Shown in pieces: positions 1-8,200 of a DNA stretch of 64,000 nucleotides (positions are counted from its first letter, which is position 1; each line of letters begins with the position of its first letter). The DNA is from Phycicoccus avicenniae_A. Its GTDB lineage: Bacteria > Actinomycetota > Actinomycetes > Actinomycetales > Dermatophilaceae. The notes beneath the pieces are model-generated. The model saw only the letters and a program-made list of their open reading frames with translations. It was not told where the DNA came from and did no database searches. The stretch spans positions 62,001 to 126,000 of the forward strand of contig NZ_JBNVZV010000008.1 in the NCBI RefSeq assembly GCF_050496545.1. Direction: 5' to 3'. The position numbers and the translations under genes are program-made.

Positions 1-363
1 CGGGAGGTCACCGCCGCGCGCGGCCAGGTACAACAGCTCGTAGTTCACCGAATAGAGGGCAGCCGCCTCCTTCAGCTTCATGAGCCGACGACCGTCGGGC
101 GTCGTCTCTGGAAGGTCACCCAGTCGGACCTGCGACTCCTTGAACGGCAGTGGTTGATGTTCCTGGAGCAAGCGAACCTGAACGGTCCCCTCCCGCTTGT
201 AGCGCCCTTTCGTGCGCTTCCCGAGGATCGTGGACGCGGCGATGCCGTCGGCCCACACCCCGTCACTCGTCTCGACTTGGACCGGCACGCCGGGCCGGAT
301 CTCACGGTCGCGTCTCGTCTCGTCGACATCCACAGGAGGGATTGGATCATCGGTCGAGGTCAC
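1..363 (-). CDS. Partial protein with an excisionase-like helix-turn-helix at the visible end
   Basis: An uninterrupted minus-strand frame runs from a GTG at 363 to the window edge (121 codons), so the C-terminus is missing. The GTG overlaps the TGA of the upstream small membrane protein by four bases, which suggests translational coupling. The last residues seen read MKLKEAAALYSVNYELLYLA followed by ARGGDLP. This resembles the first helices of MerR/excisionase-type domains. The part before it is charged and not recognised. It could be a regulator of another mobile element or a chromosomal DNA-binding protein; the fragment cannot decide. A GTG at 369 is an alternative start. Confidence 0.6.
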   Translation of the reverse strand, partial: MTSTDDPIPPVDVDETRRDREIRPGVPVQVETSDGVWADGIAASTILGKRTKGRYKREGTVQVRLLQEHQPLPFKESQVRLGDLPETTPDGRRLMKLKEAAALYSVNYELLYLAARGGDLP

Positions 364-587
364 TGGCACGACTCCGCGTGGTCGAGTCGGCGCTCGGCAC
401 GGAACCACAGCGCCACGTCCGCCCAGGCCACGACGGCGTGGACACCCACCGTCGTCAGCGCGTACAGGCGCTCGTACGGGTCCATCGCGGCCTCGTAGCG
501 GAACGCCCACACGAGCGCCCCGACGAACGCGGCGATGGCGGCGAGAAGGTAGAGGGCGGGACGGAGATGGCTGGGGATGCGGAACAT
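360..587 (-). CDS. Small two-helix membrane protein
   Basis: This 75-residue protein has two hydrophobic segments, about residues 8-25 and 37-55, separated by a short charged loop. It ends in a basic tail and has no recognised domain. The ATG at 587 is preceded by GAGGAG at a suitable distance, so it is preferred over an upstream in-frame ATG at 656. It overlaps the following minus-strand gene by four bases (GTGA) and is probably cotranscribed with it. Small proteins of this kind accompany conjugative-transfer and phage genes in actinobacteria, but nothing here proves such a role. Confidence 0.6.
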   Translation of the reverse strand: MFRIPSHLRPALYLLAAIAAFVGALVWAFRYEAAMDPYERLYALTTVGVHAVVAWADVALWFRAERRLDHAESCQ

Positions 588-655
588 GGGTCTCCTCGAG
601 CTGAGGAGCATGAGCCGAAAGCGAATAGCACGTGCGTAGCACGGCCAGACGCGCA

Positions 656-695
656 AACGGCCCCTGCTCTGCGTTTCCGCAGGTCAGGGGCCGTT
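656..695. terminator. Hairpin beside the left attachment repeat
   Basis: An 11-bp perfect stem (AACGGCCCCTG pairing with CAGGGGCCGTT) is continued by a CTGCG/CGCAG inner stem around a TTTC loop. It sits 6 bp outside the left copy of the tRNA-Val 3' end. It is most simply the original tRNA terminator, displaced when the element inserted. This is inferred from position. Confidence 0.6.
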
Positions 696-701
696 CCGAA
701 C

Positions 702-727
702 TGGTGGGCGATACTGGGTTTGAACCA
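702..727. repeat. attL: 26-bp copy of the tRNA-Val 3' end
   Basis: The 26 bases from 702 to 727 are identical and in the same orientation to 9763-9788, which cover the T-arm to CCA end of tRNA-Val. No other part of a tRNA is present here. This is the expected scar of site-specific integration into a tRNA 3' end. The similarity stops at 728 versus 9789. Confidence 0.85.
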
Positions 728-847
728 ATTCTTGAAGGATTATCTCCGGCCCTCGCATACCCTACCCAAACGGGTAAACTTGCAGGTCAGAGGGCATGAG
801 CCGATTGGACAACCGAGGACACCAGCGGACACAGAGCGACTTCTATA

Positions 848-859
848 TTCCTCATATGT
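848..859 (+). promoter_or_regulatory. Possible integrase arm site near attL
   Basis: TTCCTCATATGT at 848-859 matches TTCCTCGTATGT at 9700-9711 in 11 of 12 bases and in the same orientation. One copy lies inside each end of the element, and each adjoins a CCTCG/GAGG inverted motif. Tyrosine recombinases often bind arm sites near their cores. This copy also overlaps the AT-rich integrase promoter region. The role is inferred. Confidence 0.35.
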
Positions 860-890
860 TCCTCGTGAGGCGACACTGGGAGGACACTAG

Positions 891-2057
891 GTGGCGGCCA
901 CATCGAAGCGGACCCGACGTGGGTTCGGACGGGTCGAGCGGGTCCGCTCGGGCCGCTACCGAGCTGCATACACCGGTCCCGACGGGCTCCTGCACCGCGC
1001 GCCAGTCACGTTCAACGCCACAGACGACGCCGTCGCGTGGCTATCGGCCCGCCGGGCGGAGATCGCGATGGAGCTTTGGGCACCCGACGCTGCGGCACGA
1101 TCGGCCCGCAGCCGCGAGATGCCTACCTTCCGGGCCTACGCAGAGGACTGGTTCACCACTCGTCGGGTCAGGGGCCGGGAGCTGCGGCCGCGGACGAAGG
1201 CCATGTACCGGGGGATGTTGGACCGGCATATCTACCCAACCTTCGGTGACATTCCCATCGATCGGATCTCGCCCGAGGACGTCGGCGCTTGGTACGACAC
1301 GCTGACACCGGGCCGCGAGACGATACGGGCCCACACCTACAGCCTGTTGCGAACCATCTTCGCGAGTGCCGCGTCCACCCGCCCCACTCCCCTGGTCCCC
1401 TACAACCCCGCGACGATCCGTGGGGCCGGCATTGCGCGTCGGGTGCACCAGGTCGAGCCAGCGACACTGGCCGAGCTCGAAGCCATCGTCGGCGCAATGC
1501 CGGACCGCTACCGCTTGATGACCCTGCTCGCAGCGTGGTGCGCCATGCGGTTCGGCGAGCTCACAGAGCTCCGGCGGGGCGACATCGACCTGCGCAACCT
1601 CCGCGTCAAGGTCCGCCGGGGAGTCGTGCACGCCGGAGGCGCCTACATCATTGGTCCGCCCAAGAGCGAGGCCGGCATCCGCGACATCGCCATCCCGCCG
1701 CACCTGCTGCCAGCGCTGCGGCACCACTTGGCCGAGCACACGGGGTCCGGACGCGAGGCGCTGCTCTTCCCGGCTGCCGCGAACGTCGAGCAGCACTTGG
1801 CTCCTTCAACGCTCTATAAGGTCTTCTATCCTGCGCGCCGGGCCGCCGGTCGCGAGGACCTGCGGTGGCACGACCTCCGCCACACCGGAGCGGTCCTCGC
1901 GGCACAGACCGGAGCCACCCTGGCCGAGTTGATGCTGCGCCTCGGCCATTCCACCCCGGGGGCCGCGATGCGCTACCAACACGCGGCCGCCGGTCGCGAC
2001 GCCGACATCGCTCGACGCCTCTCCGAACTCGCCCGTGCCGCCAGTAGTACCAAGTGA
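891..2057 (+). CDS. Tyrosine site-specific integrase
   Basis: This 388-residue phage-type tyrosine recombinase would integrate and excise the surrounding element at tRNA-Val. An AP2-like arm-binding region (about 10-65) is followed by a SAM-like core-binding domain (about 78-170) and a catalytic domain (about 190-380). The catalytic set is complete: R220 (AWCAMRFGEL), K258 (PPKSEAGIR), H327/R330 (HDLRHTG), H353 (LGHSTPG) and nucleophile Y362 (AMRYQH). The GTG start is preceded by GGGAGG seven bases upstream. The gene lies 163 bp inside attL and reads into the element. Closest relatives should be actinobacterial integrases of integrative elements and prophages. No phage structural gene is present. 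Confidence 0.93.
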   Translation: MAATSKRTRRGFGRVERVRSGRYRAAYTGPDGLLHRAPVTFNATDDAVAWLSARRAEIAMELWAPDAAARSARSREMPTFRAYAEDWFTTRRVRGRELRPRTKAMYRGMLDRHIYPTFGDIPIDRISPEDVGAWYDTLTPGRETIRAHTYSLLRTIFASAASTRPTPLVPYNPATIRGAGIARRVHQVEPATLAELEAIVGAMPDRYRLMTLLAAWCAMRFGELTELRRGDIDLRNLRVKVRRGVVHAGGAYIIGPPKSEAGIRDIAIPPHLLPALRHHLAEHTGSGREALLFPAAANVEQHLAPSTLYKVFYPARRAAGREDLRWHDLRHTGAVLAAQTGATLAELMLRLGHSTPGAAMRYQHAAAGRDADIARRLSELARAASSTK

Positions 2058-2283
2058 GGCGAGGACCTCAGCGATGAAGACCGGCACGCGGGCCGTCTCC
2101 CATTTCTCGCCGTCGTCAAACCGAGAACGACAGGCACTTTCGGCCCTGCCGCGGCGGAGGCATTGCGAAGTGTCTTCGTCCGACGGATAAGCCTGACTAG
2201 GACTCGTCGAGAGCCGTCGGATCGAGTTTCGATCAGAAGGGCTGCTCTGAACTCTTAGTCCTCAAGCAACGGCTTCGGATCGG
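2058..2283. other. Convergent intergenic stretch inside the element
   Basis: This lies between the integrase stop and the stop of the last ABC gene. Only short imperfect inverted repeats are seen, and no convincing open frame or strong terminator. Confidence 0.5.
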
Positions 2284-2871
2284 TTAACGGCGAAGAGCGG
2301 ACGTGTCAATGTGCGATGGGCGAGCAAGCGCCACAGCCAGCGTTCCCGCGAGCAACAAGGTCGCGCCAAACCACATGTGCGGGGAGGGGTTATCAACGTC
2401 GAGGACCCGCACGTGACTCGCCAACGGAAGACTAGAACCGTACTCGATGGTGCAAAGCAGCAAACATGTCGTCACGCCCGCCGAAGCTATGGGACTAACG
2501 AGCACAAAGCTGACGAGAGTCAAGCCAACAACGAATGTCAGCGCTCCCACATAGCCACGCACGTGCGAACCGCCTAAGACTGCGTACGTTCCGGCAGAAA
2601 CAAGGACGGTCAGGACGGCCACGACGCTCGGAGTCCACTCCACTCGGCGGATTGCGCGTCTTACGGTCGGCGCCCTCCAGTTGCGCATCGAGAATGCCAG
2701 TAGTGCACTTAGAGCGACTAGCCCTAGCCATGAAGGGATAAGCGCTGTGTCCTGACCACCAAGCAGCGCGGGGATGCGTACCGGTGCGTCTAACCGCGTT
2801 TGCATTGCCGCGATGCCCGCAGATACGACAAACAGCGTAAAAGCATTGAACGCCCTAAGAGCCAGTAGCAT
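2284..2871 (-). CDS. ABC exporter membrane subunit B
   Basis: This 195-residue protein is almost wholly hydrophobic, with about six predicted membrane helices and basic connecting loops. It has no catalytic motif. Its ATG overlaps the end of the preceding membrane subunit by 17 bases, so the two are translated together. It is the last gene of the secreted protein-ATPase-membrane-membrane operon. Its lower GC and looser codon use match the rest of that cassette. It is probably the second membrane partner of the exporter; the assignment rests on context and hydrophobicity. An immunity-type membrane protein is the main alternative. Confidence 0.65.
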   Translation of the reverse strand: MLLALRAFNAFTLFVVSAGIAAMQTRLDAPVRIPALLGGQDTALIPSWLGLVALSALLAFSMRNWRAPTVRRAIRRVEWTPSVVAVLTVLVSAGTYAVLGGSHVRGYVGALTFVVGLTLVSFVLVSPIASAGVTTCLLLCTIEYGSSLPLASHVRVLDVDNPSPHMWFGATLLLAGTLAVALARPSHIDTSALRR

Positions 2872-3985
2872 CGCAAGCTTCTTGAATTACCTGTGCAGTT
2901 CTTCGATTAATGCCGAGAGCGGGTTGGCTCAAAGACGCAGTGAACTCGTCGACCTGGGCTGGGTCGCACCGCCACCATTGCACCAGGGCTAGCGCTACCA
3001 CCGACGGCCTCAAAGACTCGGGGGTCGCTGGGTTCCATTCGAGCGTCACCCCACCATCCCCCGCGCGCTCGGACCACGTTCTTGGAGTGGCCAACCCCGC
3101 CTCGTCCGCCGCTGACGTCAACGCCGCGGCAGATTGGCCGAAGTCCGTCAGGCCAGCAGCCGCCTCGGGCCAAACGCACGCTCGGACCGAGTCAAACGTC
3201 CGACAAACGGTGGCCCCCTGCCGCGGCTGCGCAACCAAGTCTTGGTCCGCCTCCGGGACAACTAGAGCAGGAGAGATCACCACAATTGGGGCGAGCAATG
3301 TCACAGCCCATTCTCGCAGACGTCGCCCTTCCCCCGAACTCAGGCGGATGACGAGCGAAAGCGCCAGCACGCTGAGCGCCATCACGCAGGTGAGCAGGCT
3401 CAAGCTCAGCGACAGATCGGAGGGCTCTTCCAACCTAGTGCAACACACGGCGAATGTTGTCGTGACGTTACTGACCCGACCACCCGTCCAAAGGCTGATC
3501 TGGGGTACCGAAAACCAAATCCACGCCAGCGCGGCTGCCACCGGCATACTGACGAACCGGGAAAACGCAAATCCAAGGCAGAGACCGACTGCTGCCGCGA
3601 GCAGCGCACCTGCAGCGAAGGGGACGAGTCCTCGTAATGCAAGTTGGTTCGAAACGCTCTGTCCCACGGTGAACACAATGACTGACAATGACGCAAGAAT
3701 TGCCAACGCGAGGGACAGACTCAGCATGCCTGAAACTCGGAGCATCGAACTGCGTAAGTGCGCGGGCCGCAGCAAGAATGGGTCCAGCACTCCTGCGACG
3801 TATGCGGCCCAGCACGCCAAAACCGGCCCTATCACCGTCAGGCTATACAGCGGGACGCCCATATCTGTGAACGCGTACCCGGTCCGGAACTCAGCACTCT
3901 CGGATGAGAAATAAAACGCAAGTGCGGCACAAGCCAGCGCTAGGAAGGGCGCGCGAGTAAACCACATGGCTCGCAAGTAGCTCAC
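2855..3985 (-). CDS. ABC exporter membrane subunit A with extracytoplasmic domain
   Basis: This 376-residue protein has about seven membrane helices in the first 245 residues. A soluble tail of roughly 130 residues follows, containing a paired-cysteine motif (CRTFDSVRACVWPE) and a further Cys-containing WWRCDP segment. The tail is probably outside the membrane, where disulfides could form. The GTG start overlaps the ATPase stop (GTGA). The layout suits an ABC-2-like permease that hands its substrate to, or receives it from, an external domain. The tail family is not one I can name with certainty. It acts with the ATPase at 3982-4641 and the membrane subunit at 2284-2871. Confidence 0.7.
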   Translation of the reverse strand: MSYLRAMWFTRAPFLALACAALAFYFSSESAEFRTGYAFTDMGVPLYSLTVIGPVLACWAAYVAGVLDPFLLRPAHLRSSMLRVSGMLSLSLALAILASLSVIVFTVGQSVSNQLALRGLVPFAAGALLAAAVGLCLGFAFSRFVSMPVAAALAWIWFSVPQISLWTGGRVSNVTTTFAVCCTRLEEPSDLSLSLSLLTCVMALSVLALSLVIRLSSGEGRRLREWAVTLLAPIVVISPALVVPEADQDLVAQPRQGATVCRTFDSVRACVWPEAAAGLTDFGQSAAALTSAADEAGLATPRTWSERAGDGGVTLEWNPATPESLRPSVVALALVQWWRCDPAQVDEFTASLSQPALGINRRTAQVIQEACDATGS

Positions 3986-4641
3986 GCGGCCGAACGCCTC
4001 CGAGGATCGACCTCTGCCATCCCGACAATCGTGAAGTCTTGAAGTTGCGCCATGGCCGCCGTGTCATGAGTAGCAATTACAATAGGCCTTGGCGTGCTCC
4101 TCAAAGACGAGGTCAGCGCTTCCAAGCTTTCTTCGTCCAATCCAGCGGTTGGCTCATCCAAGAGAAGGACATCTCCTTGGCGAGCCAATGCTTCGGCGTA
4201 ACCCACTCGGCGCAGCTGCCCTCCGGATAGTCGCCTGACTTTCTTTCGAGCCAATGCTGTGAGTTGAGCTATTTGCAGAGCCTCCTCGACTGCAGAGGTC
4301 AAGGATCGTGCCCGCACTCCGGCGACCCAAGCCGACAAGCGAACCTGTTCCTGAACAGTTAGTCCTGCGACGGGAACCACATGTTGTGGCATCCAGGACA
4401 CGGCCCGAAAGAGTTGCCGGCGGCTAGTCACTGGCCTGCCACGCACCGTGATCGCACCCTCTTGGGCAGTGAGCAGGCCGCAAGCGACCTTCAGCAAAGT
4501 CGATTTGCCCGACCCATTCGGTCCGACCAGAATGAAACGGTCGTCTTGGCCCACCGCGAAGGAGGCGCAGCGCAAGGCAGTCTCCCCCGTCGAGTATGTG
4601 TAGCGCAGTCGTTGCAGGGAAATGATAGACGGCTGAACCAA
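3982..4641 (-). CDS. ABC transporter ATP-binding protein
   Basis: This 219-residue single-domain ABC ATPase has Walker A GPNGSGKST (40-48), Q-loop region WMPQH (83-87), signature LSGGQ (138-142), Walker B VLLLDEP (158-164) and H-loop His192 (ATHD). All motifs are intact, so it should hydrolyse ATP. The start is TTG at 4641, supported by GAGG seven bases upstream and only nine bases after the secreted-protein stop. It sits between that gene and two membrane subunits and should power them. The subfamily is typical of exporters. The substrate is unknown; the neighbouring secreted protein or a toxic peptide are candidates. Confidence 0.9.
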   Translation of the reverse strand: MVQPSIISLQRLRYTYSTGETALRCASFAVGQDDRFILVGPNGSGKSTLLKVACGLLTAQEGAITVRGRPVTSRRQLFRAVSWMPQHVVPVAGLTVQEQVRLSAWVAGVRARSLTSAVEEALQIAQLTALARKKVRRLSGGQLRRVGYAEALARQGDVLLLDEPTAGLDEESLEALTSSLRSTPRPIVIATHDTAAMAQLQDFTIVGMAEVDPRRRSAA

Positions 4642-4650
4642 TCTTGATCC

Positions 4651-5034
4651 TCAGTAGCGGACGGAAAGGCTAGCGCTGATGGGTGCGGGCCCTTGCCGGT
4701 ACCGGACGTAGTACTGACCGGCGGACACGTCGCCAATCGTTACCTGAGCGTTGCAGGTGGGCTTATCGCCCTTAACGACTGGGTCGATGCCGACTTGGTC
4801 CTTGTAGACGCTGATCAGGACGGTGACCGTAGGTGTTGGCGAGCACGACGTGAACTGTGCGTACCCTGACACATTGTCGAGGTTGTTATCTGTCCAGCGG
4901 CTCGATTCCTTGCCGGCGATGCCTGAGAATCCCGCTGTGAAGCCGCCCTCTGCCATGGCCGAGGACGGAACGAAGGCAACTAAAGCGATCGAGGATGCCG
5001 CGGCGATGGCCGCACGACGTGATCTAGTCCCCAT
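4651..5034 (-). CDS. Small secreted protein heading an ABC-exporter operon
   Basis: This 127-residue protein has a classic Sec signal peptide: basic start, hydrophobic core and an AMA cleavage site after about residue 28. The mature part is about 99 residues. It is rich in beta-type residues and has two cysteines, C64 and C94, that could form one disulfide after export. It contains a WTDNN segment and ends in an aromatic/arginine-rich strand region. No enzyme motif is visible. The ATG at 5034 has GGAAG upstream. It is the first gene of the operon with the ABC genes. A secreted effector, bacteriocin-like protein or surface protein is possible; I do not recognise the family. Confidence 0.7.
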   Translation of the reverse strand: MGTRSRRAAIAAASSIALVAFVPSSAMAEGGFTAGFSGIAGKESSRWTDNNLDNVSGYAQFTSCSPTPTVTVLISVYKDQVGIDPVVKGDKPTCNAQVTIGDVSAGQYYVRYRQGPAPISASLSVRY

Positions 5035-5291
5035 GTCAGTACTTCCGTTCGGTCATTGCGCCAAACTGGTTTGCTGGCCTCGTAGGTGGAGGGTCCCACA
5101 CCTTCGTCGCAAACGCTCGGTGACACCGTCGAAGACTCGGGCGCGTGTCCGTCTTCAGTGGTCCCCGCACCACCCCCTGACGATGGGTGCACGCCAGGTC
5201 GCCGCCGTCGCGTGGCACAACCACGGCCCGCGCGGAGACCCATGTGAGCGACCGGAACGGCCTCATCCCGCGTCAATGACGGCAGGCCACT
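5035..5291. promoter_or_regulatory. Upstream region of the secreted-protein operon
   Basis: These 257 bp separate the relaxase stop from the secreted-protein start; both genes are on the minus strand. The cargo promoter should be here. No strong dyad or clear -35/-10 pair was found. Confidence 0.4.
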
Positions 5292-8200
5292 TCACCTGAG
5301 GACGCTGCGAGGCGTTGCTGGACGCGTGATGCGGCGTCGGTCCTCGGGCCTTGCGGCCGGGGGCCGGTCGGGCCGTGGCGCTGCGTCGCTCGCGGTCGCC
5401 TCGGGGTCGAGGATGCGGTACCAGAGGGCGGCGCTGGGGTGGTCGTCCGGGAGCGCGCAGGCGGCCATCGCGGCGGCGAGCCGGGTGGGGACGTCGGTGC
5501 CGTCTCGGCTGATGCGGTCGAGTCGTTCGGCGAGATGGGTGGTGAATCCGTCGCGCCGCCCGACGTGCTGGAGGACTACCTGCTCCCAATACTCGACGGG
5601 ATCGGGGTAGGCGGCGCGGATCCGCTGGTCGAGGCGCGCGGCGTGGCGCCCGGCCGCTCCTCCACCGACCGGTGGGGGACCGGTGGGCCTGCGGTCGGTG
5701 TCGTCGACGTCGCGAGCAGCGCGCCAGAGGGCGAGGTCGGCGAGCAGGTCAGCGTCGGCGCGTTCGGGGAGTGAGGCAAGCCAGGCCCCGGCCGCGGGTG
5801 GCCCCTGCTGTCGGAGGGTGGCCGCGAGTGTCGAGACGCGGGTCGACCGGGCCCGGAGGTACGGCCCCCACGCCGGATCCTCGGTGAGACGCCGTGGAAC
5901 GGCGGGTAGCCACGGCAGCGGCCCTGCGGGACATGGTTGTTCGAGGCGGGACAGCAGGATGGCGGCGGGGTCGATGGCGTCGTCGAGACCGGCCCGGCCG
6001 GCCGCGGCGCGCAGAGCGGTGGTGGCGTCGTGCCCGTCGGCCTCGGTGAGGGCGAGGTTGGCTCGCAGCCCGGGCCACGCGGCGGCCTCGGTGAGGCCGG
6101 GGACGAGCTGTTGGGCCGACTCCTCCAGCCGGCGGAACCACGCGTCCCCGAGCAGTGTCTGGGCGCCGGCGAGGAGGGCGTCGTCGTAGCGGGTGGCGGC
6201 GTCGTGCAGCTGGACGGCCGGGCTGTTGGCGCGGGCCTGGGTGCTGGTGGCGGAGAGGGCCGACCCGTCGCGGGCGAGGATGGCCTCGAGGGTCTCGGTT
6301 GCTGTGGCCGGGCTGAGGGTGTCGGTGACCGGCAGCAGGTGCGGGTCGCCGTCGGCGAGGGGCGAATGGACGTGGACGTGGTTCTCGAGGCGGCCTCGGG
6401 TGAGCATCGTGTAGAGCAGCTGCCGGGTCTCGTGGCCGGTGACGATGCCGTGGACGGTGTCGGCGGTGACGCCTTGGGCGGTGTGAACCGTTGTGGCGTA
6501 GCCGAGCTCGACGTGCCGGGCGACGTAGTCGGCGGGCAGCACGACCCTCGCCCGCGACCCGATGCTACGGACGGCCAACTCGCCTTCGGCGGCGCTCGTG
6601 ACGAGCCAGCGGTCGCCGTTCTTGACCCAGTCGCTCCCCCCGGTGACGAGCCGCCGGTCGTTGCGGCGGGTGATGACCACGTCGCCTGCAGACGCGTGCG
6701 ACCCGTCGGCCAGGGCCGCCTCGGTCCCGGGTGCCTGCCCGTCGAGCCGAGCGGCGCGGGCGCGGGCGTTGAGGGCGGCGACGAGGTCGCGTGACGGCGC
6801 GAGCATCAGGCAGTCCCTGCCGGCAGCACGGTCGGAGCTCCACGCCTCGAAGACGGCGTCGACGCTCGTGGCGAGGTCGCCGACGTGGACCCGTCCCCGG
6901 TCGAGATAGAACCCCAAGGCACTCGCGTCGCCCTCACGCAGGGCCAGCGTCGCGTGGGCCTCGACCGGGTCGCGGAAGCGGACCACCTCCTCCAGGCGCA
7001 CGGCGCCGTGAGCGGCGGCGATGTCGCGCAGCACTCCCCCGGCCCCGACGGCGGCCAGCTGCTGGTCGTCCCCGACCAACCGGACGGACGCTCCGCGCCC
7101 GAGCACGTGCGTGACGACCCGTTCGAGGGTGAGGGTGTCAGCCATCCCGGCCTCGTCGACGAGCACGAGCGCGCCGGCTCCGATGGCGTCGGCGACCACG
7201 GACCTACCGCCGCTCTCGAGGTCGTGGGCGACCTTGGCGAGGGTGTCGGCCGGGATGCCGGTGGCCTGCCCGAGGACGCTCGCGGCGGCGGCGGACGGCG
7301 CCACCCCGACCACCGGCCCGACCTGGCCCCGCCACAGGTCGGCAAGCACGGCCAGGGCGGTGGTCTTGCCGGAGCCGGCCGGGGCGAGGGCGAGCTGGAC
7401 CCGGCGGCCGCTGCTGGCGAGGGAGACCACGAGGTCGCTCTGGCCGCGGTTCAGCGCAACACCCGTGAGCGAGGCCTGCAGGACCGCCAGCCGCGCGTCC
7501 TCGGGGTCGACGACGATCCCGTCGGCGCGGCCGGCCGCTGCGGTCAGCCGCTGCTCGGCAGCCAGGATCCGGGGACTGGTGAACCGGTCGCTGCCCGTGT
7601 GCCGGTACACACTGGCGCCGTCGGCCCGGCGCAGGACGGCCGGGTCCACCATCGGATCATGCTCCGGGGTGAGGTTGACCGACAGCTCACCCGCCGCGAC
7701 CTGCACCACGTGGGCGACGACCTCGGCAACATCCCCCGGTGCGACGTCGAGGTCACGCACCTGACGCTGCGCCTCCGCGGCCAGGTGCCACGTCTGCCAG
7801 GTCGCCCGCCGCGACTCGACCTCACGAACGACCCGCCCCGCCGCCTCCCGCACCCATGCCGCCGACAGCCCGGGCTGCGGGGTCCTGTTCGGTTGCAGCG
7901 CGGCCACCACCATCCGCTCCACCTCGGCAGGAGATCCGAGGGCCTCGACGGCCTCCACCCGCCAGGCAGCCCGCTGCTCCCCCACCGAGCGCGGCTCGTG
8001 CTTCGCCTCACGGGTCTCCAGGTTGGCCCGCTGGGCCAGCCCGATCGCCTCGACCGGGGTCGGCGGCCGGCCGTGCGCCCGGCGAAACTCGCTAGAGAGC
8101 TCGCGCTGCCGCGCGGTGATGTCGGTGCGGCGACGGGACCATCGCTGGCACAGCCCGGGATCGACGCCGACGACCTCGCGGACCGGGCGCCGCTCACCGG

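Noticed and set aside
150..890. Plus-strand frame ending next to the integrase
   Set aside because: It crosses the attL repeat and hairpin and lies opposite two plausible minus-strand genes.
4651..5034. Lactococcin 972-type bacteriocin
   Set aside because: Size, secretion and the ABC neighbours fit, but the mature sequence lacks that family's typical tryptophan/glycine and serine/tyrosine pattern as I know it.
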